NCBI GenBank assembly: GCA_030681615.1
Contig: JAUXSA010000137.1
Span: forward strand, 1 to 44,658
DNA: 44,658 bases
Source: Bacteroidota bacterium
GTDB lineage: Bacteria; Bacteroidota; Bacteroidia; B-17B0; Aurantibacillaceae
Reading direction: 5' to 3'
Every line of letters begins with the position of its first letter. The stretch's first letter is position 1. A program made the position numbers and the translations under genes. The notes beneath the pieces were generated by a model, which worked only from the letters and a program-made list of their open reading frames with translations, was not told the DNA's origin and ran no database searches. Below, piece after piece: positions 36,201 to 44,400 of the stretch.

Positions 36201-36767
36201 AATGGTAGTTGTTCTACAACTTCAGGGGCTATTTTAAATGTGAGTGATGTAGTTGCCTCATTCGATCCTGAAAGTAATTATGTGGATTATCCAGGGACCT
36301 TAACATTTACAAATACATCTAGCGGTGCTACAAATATTGCATGGGATTTTGGTAATGGACAAACATCCACAAATTCTGTTACTACGGCATCTTATGAATT
36401 TCCTGGAAAATACCTGGTTGCCCTTGTTGCACAAAACGACATGGGTTGCATGGACACAACTTATTATTTGATAGAGGCAGGTTGCGGCAAAGGCGATTTT
36501 TATATGCCAAATACTTTTACACCAAATGGCGATGGCTTGAATGACGACTATCGCGTTTTAGGCGGCAGCTGTGTTACACAATTTAAGGGCTCTGTTTTTG
36601 ACCGTTGGGGAACTGAAATTTTTAAATGGAAAAATATTTCTGATACCTGGGATGGTGTTTACGGTGGCAAAGAAGTTGAAGTAGGCGTTTATAATTATTT
36701 AATTTCGTATACGCTATACAATGGTAAGGTGTTTAGTAAAACCGGCCACATCGCTATCATCCGCTAA
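30234..36767 (+). CDS. Giant T9SS adhesin with 19 Ig-like repeats
   Basis: This encodes 2177 residues. The signal peptide MKKYLLLLFFFFSFVTAFSQ is followed by an N-terminal beta-rich domain containing Gly-rich stretches (about residues 243-473, for example GGGGANAG) that may fold as a beta-helix. After one divergent Ig unit, residues 609-1932 are 19 tandem units of about 70 residues with the pattern (I/V)C.GQ...T....GA.(T/S)YTW..G......I...P...T.YTV.....G.C. A further Ig unit and a PKD domain (about 2004-2082) precede the sorting domain at 2084-2177 (PNTFTPNGDGLNDDY...FDRWG...WDG...TGHIAIIR), type B. It is expected to be exported through Sec and the T9SS and to extend from the cell surface, probably as an adhesin (inference). 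It ends 2 bases before the YfiT-like gene. Confidence 0.92.
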   Translation: MKKYLLLLFFFFSFVTAFSQKGKNGAGNIVASTIVNAYTSLTADAFIGNTTINVASGAGYGVGDLIYVIQMQGASVNCFINPWGNANSAEPLSPVFGKITNYNNAGNNEYAQVSSVAGNVITIDCPLKNNYTAAGKVQVVKVPRYTSLTIGATGTITCPAWNGTTGGVIALEVDGNTTINAGGMIDASGLGFRGGTLSTGALFGAGAWCHNNPQEGARKGESIAGDVTTYMANFNGQYCRGAVANGGGGANSNNAGGGGGANAGDTSLYTGFGNPDISVAGYVTAWNLESAGFAASSSSGGGKGGYTFSNANISPLTNAPGAAGWTGDVRRAVGGMGGRPLNYNTGRLFSGGGGGAGDQNDNYGGAGGDGGGIINIISYGTVSGGGQIVSNGENGFNTNTTGAAPFNNCNGRDGAGGAGGGGAIVINSIGAINTITVSARGGNGGNQQMKSGFLATTAMAYGPGGGGGGGYIGTTVAAITTFVNGGINGIVQYLSGNENCQIDNLFPANGATSGGAGTITSTLLVVPTITASPDVTICVNNAATLTATLTGAPGPINWYSALAGPTLLGTGSAFTTSVFTAPGTYTVFAGFCPSGIYRDPVVITVINGPTLTPISATICAGQTGTISVSGASTYTWSTGSNSATITATPAATTVYTVTGSVGTCTASITATITVNASASISVNPSTICTGQSSTLTAGAATSYTWSTGANTQSISVNPLTTTIYTINATTTGGCQVTNTSTVTVNTTPTLITLSSTVCAGQNGTVSAAGATTYTWNTGSNSATITAPPAATTVYTVTGANGTCTSSATGTITINANPIINVNSATVCAGQTGTISASGATTYTWNTGSNSATITAAPPITTNYTVNGTTGTCTSSATGTITVNAVGSIAVNSPTICSGQSATLTAGAAASYTWSTGANTQSVSVNPLSTTVYTLNATLAGGCVASNTSTVTVNTTPTLNTISSTICAGQTGTISAAGATTYTWNTGSNSATITASPAATTVYTVTGANGTCTSSTTGTITVNPNPIINVVSATVCAGQTGTVSASGATTYTWNTGSNSATITANPPITTNYTVNGTTGTCTSSATGTITVNPVAPLTVNSTTICSGQSATLTAGAATSYTWSTGANTQSVSVNPVTTTVYTVNATVGGCVSSNTSTVTVNATPTLAIINTTVCPGQTGTISAAGATTFTWSTGANTASISATPPVSTTYTVTGANGTCTSSSTASITVGAIGSIAINSPTICVGQSATLTAGAAVTYTWSTGANTQSVSVNPITTTVYTVNAFTAGGCNVVGTSTVTVNSAPVLAVTDATICVGQTGTISAAGAATYTWSTGANSPTITASPIVNTTYTVTGANGTCTTAATVSITINNSGTISVNSSTICSGQNATLTAGAATSYTWSTGANTQSVSVNPLITTVYTVSATLAGGCVVSNTSTVTVSPNPTVTANTASVCVGQSATLTANGAITYLWNDGTATSTNILSPIVTTAYTITGTSGGCSSIATTTIYVTATPTVSAASMTVCSGQAATLTANGATTYTWDPTGLNVVSSSFTDAPVATTVYTVIGATNGCTAITTASIVIGSNLSITVNTPTICSGQTATLSALSTATNYVWSNGGNTPTIFVNPIVNTSYTVTGSKGACTGSVVASVVVNALPVVNLNANQICAGGTSTITAAGATTYSWSNGANNTASIIVTPATNTSYTVIGEVNSCTVATVYNLTITPSPTVAAINATICNGATATLTANGATNYTWLPSGTQSNSITVNPSINTTYTVIGDNGSCSAQTNVSVTVLNGLTAPVSNASICQGQTANIGTTLNGTSYLWSNGATTQSINVSPATTTSYSLLVVVGNCSYTANSNVTVVPTPTIQLNNASICLGQTATLTATGATNGYTWNPGNITGNAITVTPTVTTNYVVMSANGVCPATATTQVIVNTKPVLVISQSAELVCPNTPVTFSATGANIYEWYVNGNYYFGNPLNIVATQNSTITLIGSNGSCSTTSGAILNVSDVVASFDPESNYVDYPGTLTFTNTSSGATNIAWDFGNGQTSTNSVTTASYEFPGKYLVALVAQNDMGCMDTTYYLIEAGCGKGDFYMPNTFTPNGDGLNDDYRVLGGSCVTQFKGSVFDRWGTEIFKWKNISDTWDGVYGGKEVEVGVYNYLISYTLYNGKVFSKTGHIAIIR
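32058..36029 (+). repeat. Tandem array of 19 Ig-like coding repeats (about 210 bp each)
   Basis: The array codes 1324 residues in 19 units averaging 69.7 residues. Early units are highly alike; units from about 34550 on are well diverged. Each unit carries two Cys, spaced for an intradomain disulfide. Confidence 0.9.
32475..33719 (+). repeat. Higher-order repeat: two copies of a three-unit block
   Basis: Block 1 (32475-33098, 624 bp) and block 2 (33099-33719, 621 bp) each contain units starting PTL, PIIN and then GSIAVN or APLTVN, in the same order. The middle units share long identical DNA runs, which indicates recent duplication of the block rather than of single units. Confidence 0.8.
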
Positions 36768-36769
36768 TT

Positions 36770-37300
36770 ATGGAAGAATTAAAATATCCGGTTGGGCAAT
36801 ATAAAAAACCAAATACCTTTACTAAGGAAATTTTAAGCGCCGCTATTTCTGTTATCGAAGATTTTCCAAAAAAAATAAAACAGGAAACTGAAAATTTATC
36901 TGACGAACAATTAGATACGCCTTATCGCCCGGAAGGTTGGACTGTGAGACAAGTTGTTCATCATTGCGCTGATAGTCACATGAACGCATTTATACGTCTT
37001 AAACTTGCTTTATCAGAAGATACGCCAACGATCAAACCATATACAGAAGGACTATGGGCCGAAATGGATGACACAAAACATTTTCCTATCTACTCTTCTT
37101 TTCAAATAATTGAAGGCGTGCACGCGCGTTGGGCCACTCTTCTTAAAAACATGTCTGACATTGATTATAACCGGAGTTTTATTCATCCAGAAAAAGGAAG
37201 AGAATTATCCCTCAACGAAAGCACGGATATGTATGCCTGGCATTGCAACCATCATTTGGCGCATATTACAGCGTTAAAAAATCGAAAAGGCTGGAAATAA
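36770..37300 (+). CDS. YfiT/DinB-family putative metal-dependent hydrolase
   Basis: This encodes 176 residues. YPVGQYKKP at the start, RPEGWTVRQVVHHCADSH at 53-70 and CNHHLAHI at 159-166 are the marks of the YfiT branch of DinB-like proteins. Probable metal ligands are His64 or His65, His161 or His162, and His165. Relatives in Bacillus are bacillithiol transferases; others are unassigned hydrolases or thiol transferases. It starts 2 bases after the adhesin stop, but its housekeeping nature makes a functional link unlikely. Confidence 0.9.
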   Translation: MEELKYPVGQYKKPNTFTKEILSAAISVIEDFPKKIKQETENLSDEQLDTPYRPEGWTVRQVVHHCADSHMNAFIRLKLALSEDTPTIKPYTEGLWAEMDDTKHFPIYSSFQIIEGVHARWATLLKNMSDIDYNRSFIHPEKGRELSLNESTDMYAWHCNHHLAHITALKNRKGWK

Positions 37301-37342
37301 ATCCCCTCAAATTTCAAAGATTCTGAGTAAATTTGCATCCGG

Positions 37343-38236
37343 ATGGACGAGTTTAGAGAATCCCTTTTAGTTTTAATTTCTGTGCCAATTTATGCCATTG
37401 TTATTGGTTTCGAATTCTTCTATTCGTATTTTAAAAATAAAGGTCTATACACCACCAAAGGTTTGCTTTCCAATGTTTATTTAACTTCTTTAAACATGGG
37501 CTTGGATATCCTGGTGAGGGGGTTATGCTTATTGATCCTGAACTATTTTTTTCAGTTTCGTTTTTACGACTGGGGCACAAATGTTGTTTTGTATTGGATA
37601 GTTTTAGTGATCGCTGAAGATTTTATGTACTACTGGTTACACCGGGTTGATCATTTCTGTCGCTTTTTCTGGGCAGTGCATGTAACACATCATAACAGCG
37701 AGGAATTTAATTTTACCGTTGGTTTTCGCTCTTCTGTTTTTCAACCGCTTTACCGTTTTGTTTATTTTATTCCGTTAACCTTAGTTGGCTTTAGAGCCAT
37801 TGATATTATGTTTGTTTACAGCGCCACACAAATTTTTGGAATTTTAGCACATACACAAACAATAAATAAACTGGGATTTTTAGAATACATTATTATTACG
37901 CCCTCGCATCACCGTGTTCACCATGGTAGTAACGTGCGTTACCTTGATAAGAACATGGGTATGTTATTAGTTTTTTGGGATAAATTATTTGGCACTTTTC
38001 AGGCAGAAGAAGAAAGTGATCCGGTTAAATATGGTTTAACAGAAAACATTGGCACCTATCATCCAATTAAAATGATCTTTCATGAATGGAAAAATATTTT
38101 TGCTGATCTTAAAAAAGAGTCTTCTTTTAAAGCTAAACTAATGTATGTATTTGGACCACCGGGCTGGAGCCACGATGGTTCTAAAAAAACCAGCAACCAG
38201 TTACGCGCCGAACTAAAAAATAAAAATAATCTCTAA
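37343..38236 (+). CDS. Sterol desaturase-family membrane hydroxylase
   Basis: This encodes 297 residues with about four to five membrane helices. Three histidine clusters of the fatty acid hydroxylase superfamily are present: HRVDH (100-104), HVTHH (113-117) and HHRVHH (189-194), with a further His170 in LAHTQ. These bind a di-iron centre. The reaction is likely hydroxylation or desaturation of a lipid chain, substrate unknown. Its stop overlaps the start of the helicase gene (TAATG), showing translational coupling. Confidence 0.92.
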   Translation: MDEFRESLLVLISVPIYAIVIGFEFFYSYFKNKGLYTTKGLLSNVYLTSLNMGLDILVRGLCLLILNYFFQFRFYDWGTNVVLYWIVLVIAEDFMYYWLHRVDHFCRFFWAVHVTHHNSEEFNFTVGFRSSVFQPLYRFVYFIPLTLVGFRAIDIMFVYSATQIFGILAHTQTINKLGFLEYIIITPSHHRVHHGSNVRYLDKNMGMLLVFWDKLFGTFQAEEESDPVKYGLTENIGTYHPIKMIFHEWKNIFADLKKESSFKAKLMYVFGPPGWSHDGSKKTSNQLRAELKNKNNL

Positions 38237-40164
38237 TGGCTACCACCTCAGCCATTGAACGTTTAAAGGGCTTAAAACAATTATTAAAAATTGAGCGCGA
38301 CGAAGATTACCGTTTGTACAAAGAACAATTCTTACGCGTTACGCTTGATCAACGAAAAAAGAACGGCGTTACCTGGTATCCCATCAAAATAAATAATGAA
38401 GAGTTAGGCTCTGGCGATCTTTTGCATTTGGAAATAGAACGCACCACACAAATTGATAAGGCACATCAATTCAGTTCTGGAAAAAATGTAAGTTTATTCT
38501 CTAATCAAAATGAAGAGACCTATGAAATTACAGGAACCATAAAATCTGTTTCTAAAAACTCTTTAAAATTAATTATTCATTCTGATGAATTGCCCGATTG
38601 GTGTTACGATGGAAAACTGGGAATAAACATACAGTTTGATGACAACAGTTATAACGAAATGCAAAATGCATTGGATGTTGTAATAAACGCAAGAAATAAC
38701 CGTATAGAGGAATTACGCGAAATGATCGAAGGTGCTCTTCCGCTCTCTTTCGAAAAAATAAATAATGATGTTTTAATTCCGCAATTAAATCTCTCGCAAA
38801 ATAAAGCGGTGCGCCATATTTTGAGCGTGAATGATATTGGCGTTATTCATGGTCCGCCGGGCACAGGAAAAACAACTAGCATTGTACAGGCCATTCGTTT
38901 AACTTTACAAACAGAAAGCCAGGTTTTAGTTTGTGCGCCAACCAATTCGGCGGTTGACCTTATTACCGAAAAACTAATAGAGCTTGGTGTAGATGTTTTA
39001 CGTATGGGACATCCGGCAAGGATCTCAGACGAATTACAGAATAGCAGCATTGATGGAAAGATCTCTTCTTCACCTTATTATAAAGACATAAAAAATTTAA
39101 GGCGCAACGCAGAAGAATATTTTCGCATGGCCGGAAAATACAAGCGTGTGTTTGGAAAAGAAGAAGCGCAGCAGCGCACAGCTTATTATACCGAAGCAAA
39201 AAATTGTATTAAAGAAGCGCGTCTATTAGAAGATTTTATTGTGGACGAACTATTTAAGACCACTAAAGTAATTTGTTGCACACCAGTAACAAGTACACAC
39301 AGGGGACTTGCAAAAAAAAGATTTGGCACATTGTTTTTTGATGAAGCATCACAGGCATTAGAACCTATGGTATGGATCCCTTTATTAAAATGTAAACGTT
39401 TAATTTTAAGCGGCGATCATTTTCAATTACCTCCCGTTGTAAAAAGTTTAGAGGCAAAAAAAGGTGGCCTCGATGAAACGTTATTAGATCGTTGTATAAA
39501 ATTTAAAGAGGCGGTTTCTTTATTAACGCGGCAGTACCGTATGAACACCGCTATTATGGGTTTTAGTAATAATTATTTTTACGAGAACGAATTAATTGCC
39601 GATGAATCTGTTTCTGCACAGGTGTTATTGAATGATGAGAACTCGATGTTAAGTAAGTCGATAGAATTTATTGATACCGCCGGTTGTGGCTTTGATGAAA
39701 TTCAAAATACAGAAACATTAAGTCATTTTAACCCAAAAGAAGGCGATGTACTATTTAAACATTTACAGCAACTTTTAACAGAGTATGCACAACACGAACA
39801 TTTACCGGCAATAAGTGTTGGTATTATTTCTCCTTACAAAGAACAACGCGAATGGTTAAAAGATAATATTAGTGAGTTTGAATTTGACAAAACAAAATTA
39901 ACTTCATTAAGCATAAAAACAATTGATGGTTTCCAGGGGGAAGAACGTGATATTATTTATATTTCTTTAGTAAGAAGTAACGAACGACAGGAAATAGGTT
40001 TTTTAAACGATCTACGAAGAATGAATGTTGCCATAACCCGCGCGAAGAAAAAATTGGTGGTTATTGGTGATAGTTCAACAATTGGTGCCAGTAAATTTTA
40101 TAACTCCTTTTTAGAATATTGCGAGAGGCATGGTGCGTATCGAACTGCGTGGGAATGGGCGTAA
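38236..40164 (+). CDS. SF1 helicase, IGHMBP2/DNA2-NAM7 type
   Basis: This encodes 642 residues. An N-terminal beta-rich domain (about 30-140) as in IGHMBP2/Upf1-like proteins precedes the helicase core: Walker A GPPGTGKT (206-213), DEASQ (369-373), GDHFQLPP (393-400), RQYRMN, IDGFQGEERDIIYISLVRSN and MNVAITRAKKKLVVIGD (motifs III to VI). It should be a 5'-3' RNA or DNA helicase. Bacteroidota chromosomes often encode one such protein whose role is poorly defined. It is the last gene before the hairpin-rich element. Confidence 0.93.
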   Translation: MATTSAIERLKGLKQLLKIERDEDYRLYKEQFLRVTLDQRKKNGVTWYPIKINNEELGSGDLLHLEIERTTQIDKAHQFSSGKNVSLFSNQNEETYEITGTIKSVSKNSLKLIIHSDELPDWCYDGKLGINIQFDDNSYNEMQNALDVVINARNNRIEELREMIEGALPLSFEKINNDVLIPQLNLSQNKAVRHILSVNDIGVIHGPPGTGKTTSIVQAIRLTLQTESQVLVCAPTNSAVDLITEKLIELGVDVLRMGHPARISDELQNSSIDGKISSSPYYKDIKNLRRNAEEYFRMAGKYKRVFGKEEAQQRTAYYTEAKNCIKEARLLEDFIVDELFKTTKVICCTPVTSTHRGLAKKRFGTLFFDEASQALEPMVWIPLLKCKRLILSGDHFQLPPVVKSLEAKKGGLDETLLDRCIKFKEAVSLLTRQYRMNTAIMGFSNNYFYENELIADESVSAQVLLNDENSMLSKSIEFIDTAGCGFDEIQNTETLSHFNPKEGDVLFKHLQQLLTEYAQHEHLPAISVGIISPYKEQREWLKDNISEFEFDKTKLTSLSIKTIDGFQGEERDIIYISLVRSNERQEIGFLNDLRRMNVAITRAKKKLVVIGDSSTIGASKFYNSFLEYCERHGAYRTAWEWA

Positions 40165-40222
40165 TTTTTTCACTTTTTTAAATTGGAAAATAAAACAAAA
40201 TATTTCTTAAATAATTTTTGGC

Positions 40223-40683
40223 GTCACTTTTTGCTTGATCAAAAAGTAACCAAAAAATCAAGGCTTTCATAATATTTTGCTAAAATTCATCACAAATTAA
40301 GCCTGCTGATTTAAGCGCTTCGCGAACAGCCAAAATCATCTTTCACACATGCCAATGCTTTTAATTTATAATGAATTTTTACGCAAAATCTTATGAGGCC
40401 AACTCGCATTGTGTGCTTACGTGTACAGATTTTGCGGATGGTAATTCTGCGGTTAGGTGTTTGGGTTTTCGATCTTGATCTTTTGCAGAGATAGCTAGCG
40501 AGCTAAGCTAGGCGGTTAGTTGATTAGGCACACAGAAAATGAGCTTAGCGAGGCGGCGGTTTTTCTTTCGCTGTTCTGCGTCGCGAAAGAAGGGCAATGC
40601 AAAGCATTGAGCCGGCATGTGTGTTGGCTTCACACAAGCTGGCCTAAATATGCACTGCATATTTATCCTGCGCCAAAAGTGAC
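40223..40683. repeat. Hairpin-rich intergenic element with terminal inverted repeats
   Basis: The 562-base gap 40165-40726 has no credible gene. Within it, GTCACTTTTTG at 40223-40233 and its 10-of-11 inverted match at 40673-40683 bound a 461-bp segment. Inside are several near-perfect stems: 40227-40233/40240-40246 (CTTTTTG/CAAAAAG), 40563-40571/40583-40591 (TTCTTTCGC/GCGAAAGAA), 40595-40600/40604-40609 (CAATGC/GCATTG) and 40645-40654/40656-40665 (TAAATATGCA around one C). From memory, similar non-coding words recur in intergenic regions of other Bacteroidota genomes. It may be a small non-autonomous mobile element or a structured RNA. The flanks 40165-40222 and 40684-40726 show nothing further. 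Confidence 0.6.
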
Positions 40684-40726
40684 ATAAAAAACATAAAAGT
40701 ATTTCGACTAAGGAAAAGTAAAGAAA

Positions 40727-42367
40727 TCAATTCTCTTTTCCTTCATGAAAAACTTTATTCAGGCGTTTCAATAAAAGCATCATAATTAAAAAGGCAAACA
40801 TGAGCAAAGCAAAATTCAACCAAAAGTAATTGGCTTTGTTATCAAACTTATCCCAGTTCTTTGCAAGAACGCCACTTAATTTATTACCTATAGAGGTTGC
40901 TAATTGCCAGCCGCCCATCATTAAAGCGGCTAATCTTAACGGTGCTAATTTCGACACCATCGATAGGCCCATAGGGCTAAGAAGTAATTCTCCAATTGTA
41001 ACCACACCGTAACAGCCAATTAACCACCAGGCACTTGCTTTATGGGCGCCGTTGTCGGTATAATACACTGCGCCAACCATTATTAAGGTAGACAATGCGC
41101 TGATCAAAAGACCATACGCGATCTTTGTTGCTGTAGTAGGTTCTTTTTTCCTTTTTCGAAGAAATGCGAAAAAAGCAATAATAAGTGGTGTTAAGAATAC
41201 TACAAAAAAGGGATTAATAGATTGAAAGATCTCTGTATTTAAAACATGTATTTTACCACCAGGTGGCGGATATTTGCTTGCGTCCAGGTTTTTATAATAA
41301 GACGGGTAATCAATACATTTTATTGGATCGCCATTTGCATCTTTTATCTTTCTGAATTGCTCATCCAATTGGTTAACCTCTATATTCCTTGCAGGTATGG
41401 TGTCTGAATTGCCCATAAATTTTGTAACCGGTAATACAGCCGCGGGTACTTCCCTATTGGTGTAAGATTCTGCATAAGTTGTAAGGGCGGTGCCGTTTTG
41501 TTTAAAGATAGCCCAAAATAAAATTACGATAATAAAAATGGTGAACATAGTACCTAACGGTTTGCGTTCTTCCGCATTGGCTTGTTTATAAATGGATGCA
41601 TAAAAATAAATTACCGGGATGCAGAACATAAAAAAGGCATCTGTACTATCGCTTCCAAAAATGGTTCCCGGAATGAACCAACCAATAATTGAAAAAACAA
41701 TTCCAACAAGTAAAACGGCAACAAACTTCATTAAAAAAGGCTTGTCTTCCGGCTTAGGCTCTTTGCGTACATCAACATGTTTGTAATGTTTCATGCCCAT
41801 CCAAAATGTAATAACACCAATGAACATACCAACACCTGCACTTATGAAGGCTGCGTTCCAACCAATTTTATTTCGCATTAATGCCGCAATAAAAGTGCAA
41901 ATAAAAGCGCCCACATTAATACCCATGTAGAAAATATTATAGCCCGTATCTTTATTGTGGCGGTAGCGGGGATCGTTATAAAGATTTCCTAAAAGTGTTG
42001 CGATGTTGGGTTTAAAAAATCCGTTACCTACAACCATAATAGCTAACGATGTAAAAAAGGCCCACTTTTCGGGGATGGCGAGCATACAATAACCAATGCC
42101 CATTAAAATACCACCCAGTGTAACTGAAAAACGGTAGCCCAATTTAAGATCGGCTAAAAGCCCACCCATAAAAGGTGTTAAGTAAGCCAACGCAATAAAT
42201 GTTCCGTATATATCTGAAGCTGTACCATTTTCCCAACCCATACCTCCATCTTTTCCTTCTGCGGTCATGTAAAGGAAAAAGATCCCTATCATTAAGTAAT
42301 AACCAAAGCGCTCCCAAAATTCGGTAAACACTAAAAAGAAAAGTCCTTTAGGATATTTTGATTCCAT
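40727..42367 (-). CDS. POT-family proton-coupled peptide transporter
   Basis: This encodes 546 residues with about twelve membrane helices. The E-x-x-E-R motif is at Glu17, Glu20 and Arg21 (TEFWERFGYY), and the family signature follows in FYMGINVGAFICTFIA. Between the halves lies an unusually long loop (about residues 295-375, with YTNREVPAAVLPVTKFMG and NPIKCIDYPSYYKN-like sequence) seen in many Bacteroidota POT proteins. It imports di- and tripeptides with protons across the inner membrane. The downstream small membrane proteins are on the same strand but not obviously linked. Confidence 0.94.
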   Translation of the reverse strand: MESKYPKGLFFLVFTEFWERFGYYLMIGIFFLYMTAEGKDGGMGWENGTASDIYGTFIALAYLTPFMGGLLADLKLGYRFSVTLGGILMGIGYCMLAIPEKWAFFTSLAIMVVGNGFFKPNIATLLGNLYNDPRYRHNKDTGYNIFYMGINVGAFICTFIAALMRNKIGWNAAFISAGVGMFIGVITFWMGMKHYKHVDVRKEPKPEDKPFLMKFVAVLLVGIVFSIIGWFIPGTIFGSDSTDAFFMFCIPVIYFYASIYKQANAEERKPLGTMFTIFIIVILFWAIFKQNGTALTTYAESYTNREVPAAVLPVTKFMGNSDTIPARNIEVNQLDEQFRKIKDANGDPIKCIDYPSYYKNLDASKYPPPGGKIHVLNTEIFQSINPFFVVFLTPLIIAFFAFLRKRKKEPTTATKIAYGLLISALSTLIMVGAVYYTDNGAHKASAWWLIGCYGVVTIGELLLSPMGLSMVSKLAPLRLAALMMGGWQLATSIGNKLSGVLAKNWDKFDNKANYFWLNFALLMFAFLIMMLLLKRLNKVFHEGKEN

Positions 42368-42394
42368 ACAGATTTAATATTTATGAAATTAGAT

Positions 42395-42904
42395 TTAAGA
42401 AATAGAAGCCTGAGTTCCTTTCATGTGCTTTAAATTAACAGCGTACATGATAATAAAAACCGAATCAATTAAAATTGAAAAGATCAATGAGCCATAAGAC
42501 TTTCCACCATCTGCTGAAACGCCAAGGTCTAATCCCAAAAAATTTGTAACCAGCTCGGCTGCTACATAAATAAAAAAACCAATTTTATTTAAACGCCACA
42601 TCATGATTACACCAACTAAAGAAAATATGTTGGCAAAGAAATTATACAAACACAATTTACCTATCTCGTTAAAAAAAACGATAGGATCCATTTCTTCCAA
42701 CTGTGGTTGTTGTGCAATTATTTTATCCCAAACACTGATAATCGTCTCTTCACCTATAGCCAGGCAAAATGAACCGAGACCATAAATCAATAACATTAAA
42801 CCGCATGCTACAAAAGAGGTAATACATAATACTTTTAAAAATTGGGGCTTCTCCGGCAAGGGCGCAATATCATTTTGAAACCCGTTATTCATAGTGTTTT
42901 CCAT
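42395..42904 (-). CDS. Four-helix membrane protein, paralogue 1
   Basis: This encodes 169 residues. A polar N-terminus with PLPEKPQFLKVLCITSF leads into four predicted membrane helices. A loop of about 35 polar residues follows helix 1. Conserved MWRLNKIGFFIY sits between helices 2 and 3, and IMYAVNLKHMKG ends helix 4. The same pattern is in the genes at 42984-43517 and 44454-44658. I recognise no named family. A start three codons later is equally possible (METNTMNN versus MNN region). Confidence 0.75.
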   Translation of the reverse strand: MENTMNNGFQNDIAPLPEKPQFLKVLCITSFVACGLMLLIYGLGSFCLAIGEETIISVWDKIIAQQPQLEEMDPIVFFNEIGKLCLYNFFANIFSLVGVIMMWRLNKIGFFIYVAAELVTNFLGLDLGVSADGGKSYGSLIFSILIDSVFIIMYAVNLKHMKGTQASIS

Positions 42905-42983
42905 TAGCTTAAACTTTTAATAATAAAGGTAAAAGTGCTAATAAAAATACTGAAATACTAATAAAAATGATCTCTAAAATTAA

Positions 42984-43517
42984 TTAATCAAACTGGCTGG
43001 GAGGCACCATGTATTTTAAATTTACAGCATACAGTACAATGAATACCACATCAAAAACTATCAATAGTGTTATTACAACGCCAATTACTGCAGAACCCAG
43101 GCTTCCTGCCAAAGCGCTTGCTGCGGCCATTGCTTCGGTACCTGCAATTAAAAGACCAATGTAAGGCAGCACTTCGCCAATGAGATAAAAATAAAATCCC
43201 GTTTGTTTTAAATTCCACATTTGCACTGCACCAAAAGCACATAGTGCAATTGCAAGAATATTGAGTAAAGTGGTAAGGATTTTTTTTGCGCCATTATCGT
43301 TAGCTAATGCGGCTTCCATTTTTTCGGCAGCTTCCGGACTGATCTTTCGCATTTGATCGATCTGTTGCTGTTGTTTCTCGGGCGATTGGGTCATTAGCCC
43401 GGATAAAGAAGAGATCAATAATAGTGCGCAAGCTATCCAGGTTAAGATGCATGTAACTGATAATAATTTAGGGCGGCCATGCTTAATGTCGTTTGTTGAA
43501 TCGATGTTACTTTCCAT
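42984..43517 (-). CDS. Four-helix membrane protein, paralogue 2
   Basis: This encodes 177 residues. The start HGRPKLLSVTCILTWIACALLLISS parallels PEKPQFLKVLCITSFVACGLMLLIYG of paralogue 1. A polar loop (QSPEKQQQQIDQMRKISPEAAEKMEAA in outline, residues about 48-75) precedes MWNLKQTGFYFY and the final VLYAVNLKYM. Four membrane helices. It begins 5 bases after the stop of the DUF2752 gene, so they share a transcript. Function unknown. Confidence 0.75.
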   Translation of the reverse strand: MESNIDSTNDIKHGRPKLLSVTCILTWIACALLLISSLSGLMTQSPEKQQQQIDQMRKISPEAAEKMEAALANDNGAKKILTTLLNILAIALCAFGAVQMWNLKQTGFYFYLIGEVLPYIGLLIAGTEAMAAASALAGSLGSAVIGVVITLLIVFDVVFIVLYAVNLKYMVPPSQFD

Positions 43518-43521
43518 TTGT

Positions 43522-43917
43522 TTAAATTTTAATGGTTAATACTAAAGGAAGAACTACAGATAAAAAAAGCAGAACACTTATAACTAGTTCTATTTTAACG
43601 AAACCGGGAGAAATAAGTTTAGGTTTTAACAAATAAATTAAAACAACTCCTCCTCTTAACACAAACTGAAACGAAAAAAATAAAAAGAAGGGCCAGGATA
43701 AACTGTTAAAATCCCTCCCTTCTTTAAATTGAAAATGGGTATAATTGCCAAAAGCCCTCGAAAATCCGCATGAAGGACAGTCTTTACCGGTGGCAGCTTT
43801 TATAGCACAATCTATTGGATGATCGTTAGGATAAAAAAAATAGGAGTAAGCAAAGCCTACCCCTATCAATATAAAAAACACCAAACTTATTATTACATAG
43901 CTGGGCGCTTTACGCAT
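43522..43917 (-). CDS. DUF2752 family membrane protein
   Basis: This encodes 131 residues. It has the family hallmark CAIKAATGKDCPSCGFSRAF at residues 37-56 (Cys37, Cys47, Cys50), between an N-terminal helix and two later ones. The Cys-x2-Cys-Gly could bind metal or form a disulfide. Function is unknown. It lies directly between the DUF4190-like gene and paralogue 2 with no gaps over 5 bases, so the three genes are co-transcribed. Confidence 0.85.
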   Translation of the reverse strand: MRKAPSYVIISLVFFILIGVGFAYSYFFYPNDHPIDCAIKAATGKDCPSCGFSRAFGNYTHFQFKEGRDFNSLSWPFFLFFSFQFVLRGGVVLIYLLKPKLISPGFVKIELVISVLLFLSVVLPLVLTIKI

Positions 43918-44319
43918 TTATTGTTGCGGAACGTTTAAAGTATCGGTTAATTGTTTTAACTGATCCATTGCTTTTGTTAAAGAATCCATTGCGCCAGATT
44001 TTTCCATTGCATCTTTAAACATTGCACCACCTTCGGTTACTGCCTTTGCAATTACAAAGATCCAGATAGAACCAATAATAATGGCAAGTATAGAGCAGAT
44101 CAAACCGGCAATTGCCATTCCTTTTGGGGCATTTGCTTTTTTTGCCTGTGACATGCTAATTGCCGATAAAATTACACCTACTACCGCTAAAACTATTGCC
44201 CACCAGCCAAAGCAGGGAACAAATGATACGATAATCGCTAAAATTCCTAAGATCATACCTGCAATGCCTAAACCTTTTCCGTTATTTGCTGCAGGTGTTG
44301 TTGTATTGTTTTGTTCCAT
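43918..44319 (-). CDS. DUF4190-like small membrane protein
   Basis: This encodes 133 residues. After a Thr/Asn-rich start, two Gly-rich hairpins (GLGIAGMILGILAIIVSF and GMAIAGLICSILAIIIGSI) with a third hydrophobic segment match the DUF4190 pattern. A helical tail (residues about 100-133) is rich in Met, Asp and Leu. Cellular role is unknown. Its stop is immediately before the DUF2752 start. Confidence 0.8.
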   Translation of the reverse strand: MEQNNTTTPAANNGKGLGIAGMILGILAIIVSFVPCFGWWAIVLAVVGVILSAISMSQAKKANAPKGMAIAGLICSILAIIIGSIWIFVIAKAVTEGGAMFKDAMEKSGAMDSLTKAMDQLKQLTDTLNVPQQ

Positions 44320-44400
44320 TTTTAGTTTTTTAAATTTATAATGAGTGAAAGTAGCCTCTTTTTATTGAAAATGAGGTTAGGAAACTGTAAAGTTTTTAAC

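Noticed and set aside
40165-40726. tRNA or insertion-sequence gene in the long gap
   Set aside because: No cloverleaf with a plausible anticodon arm and no transposase reading frame could be found; only hairpins and terminal inverted repeats are present.
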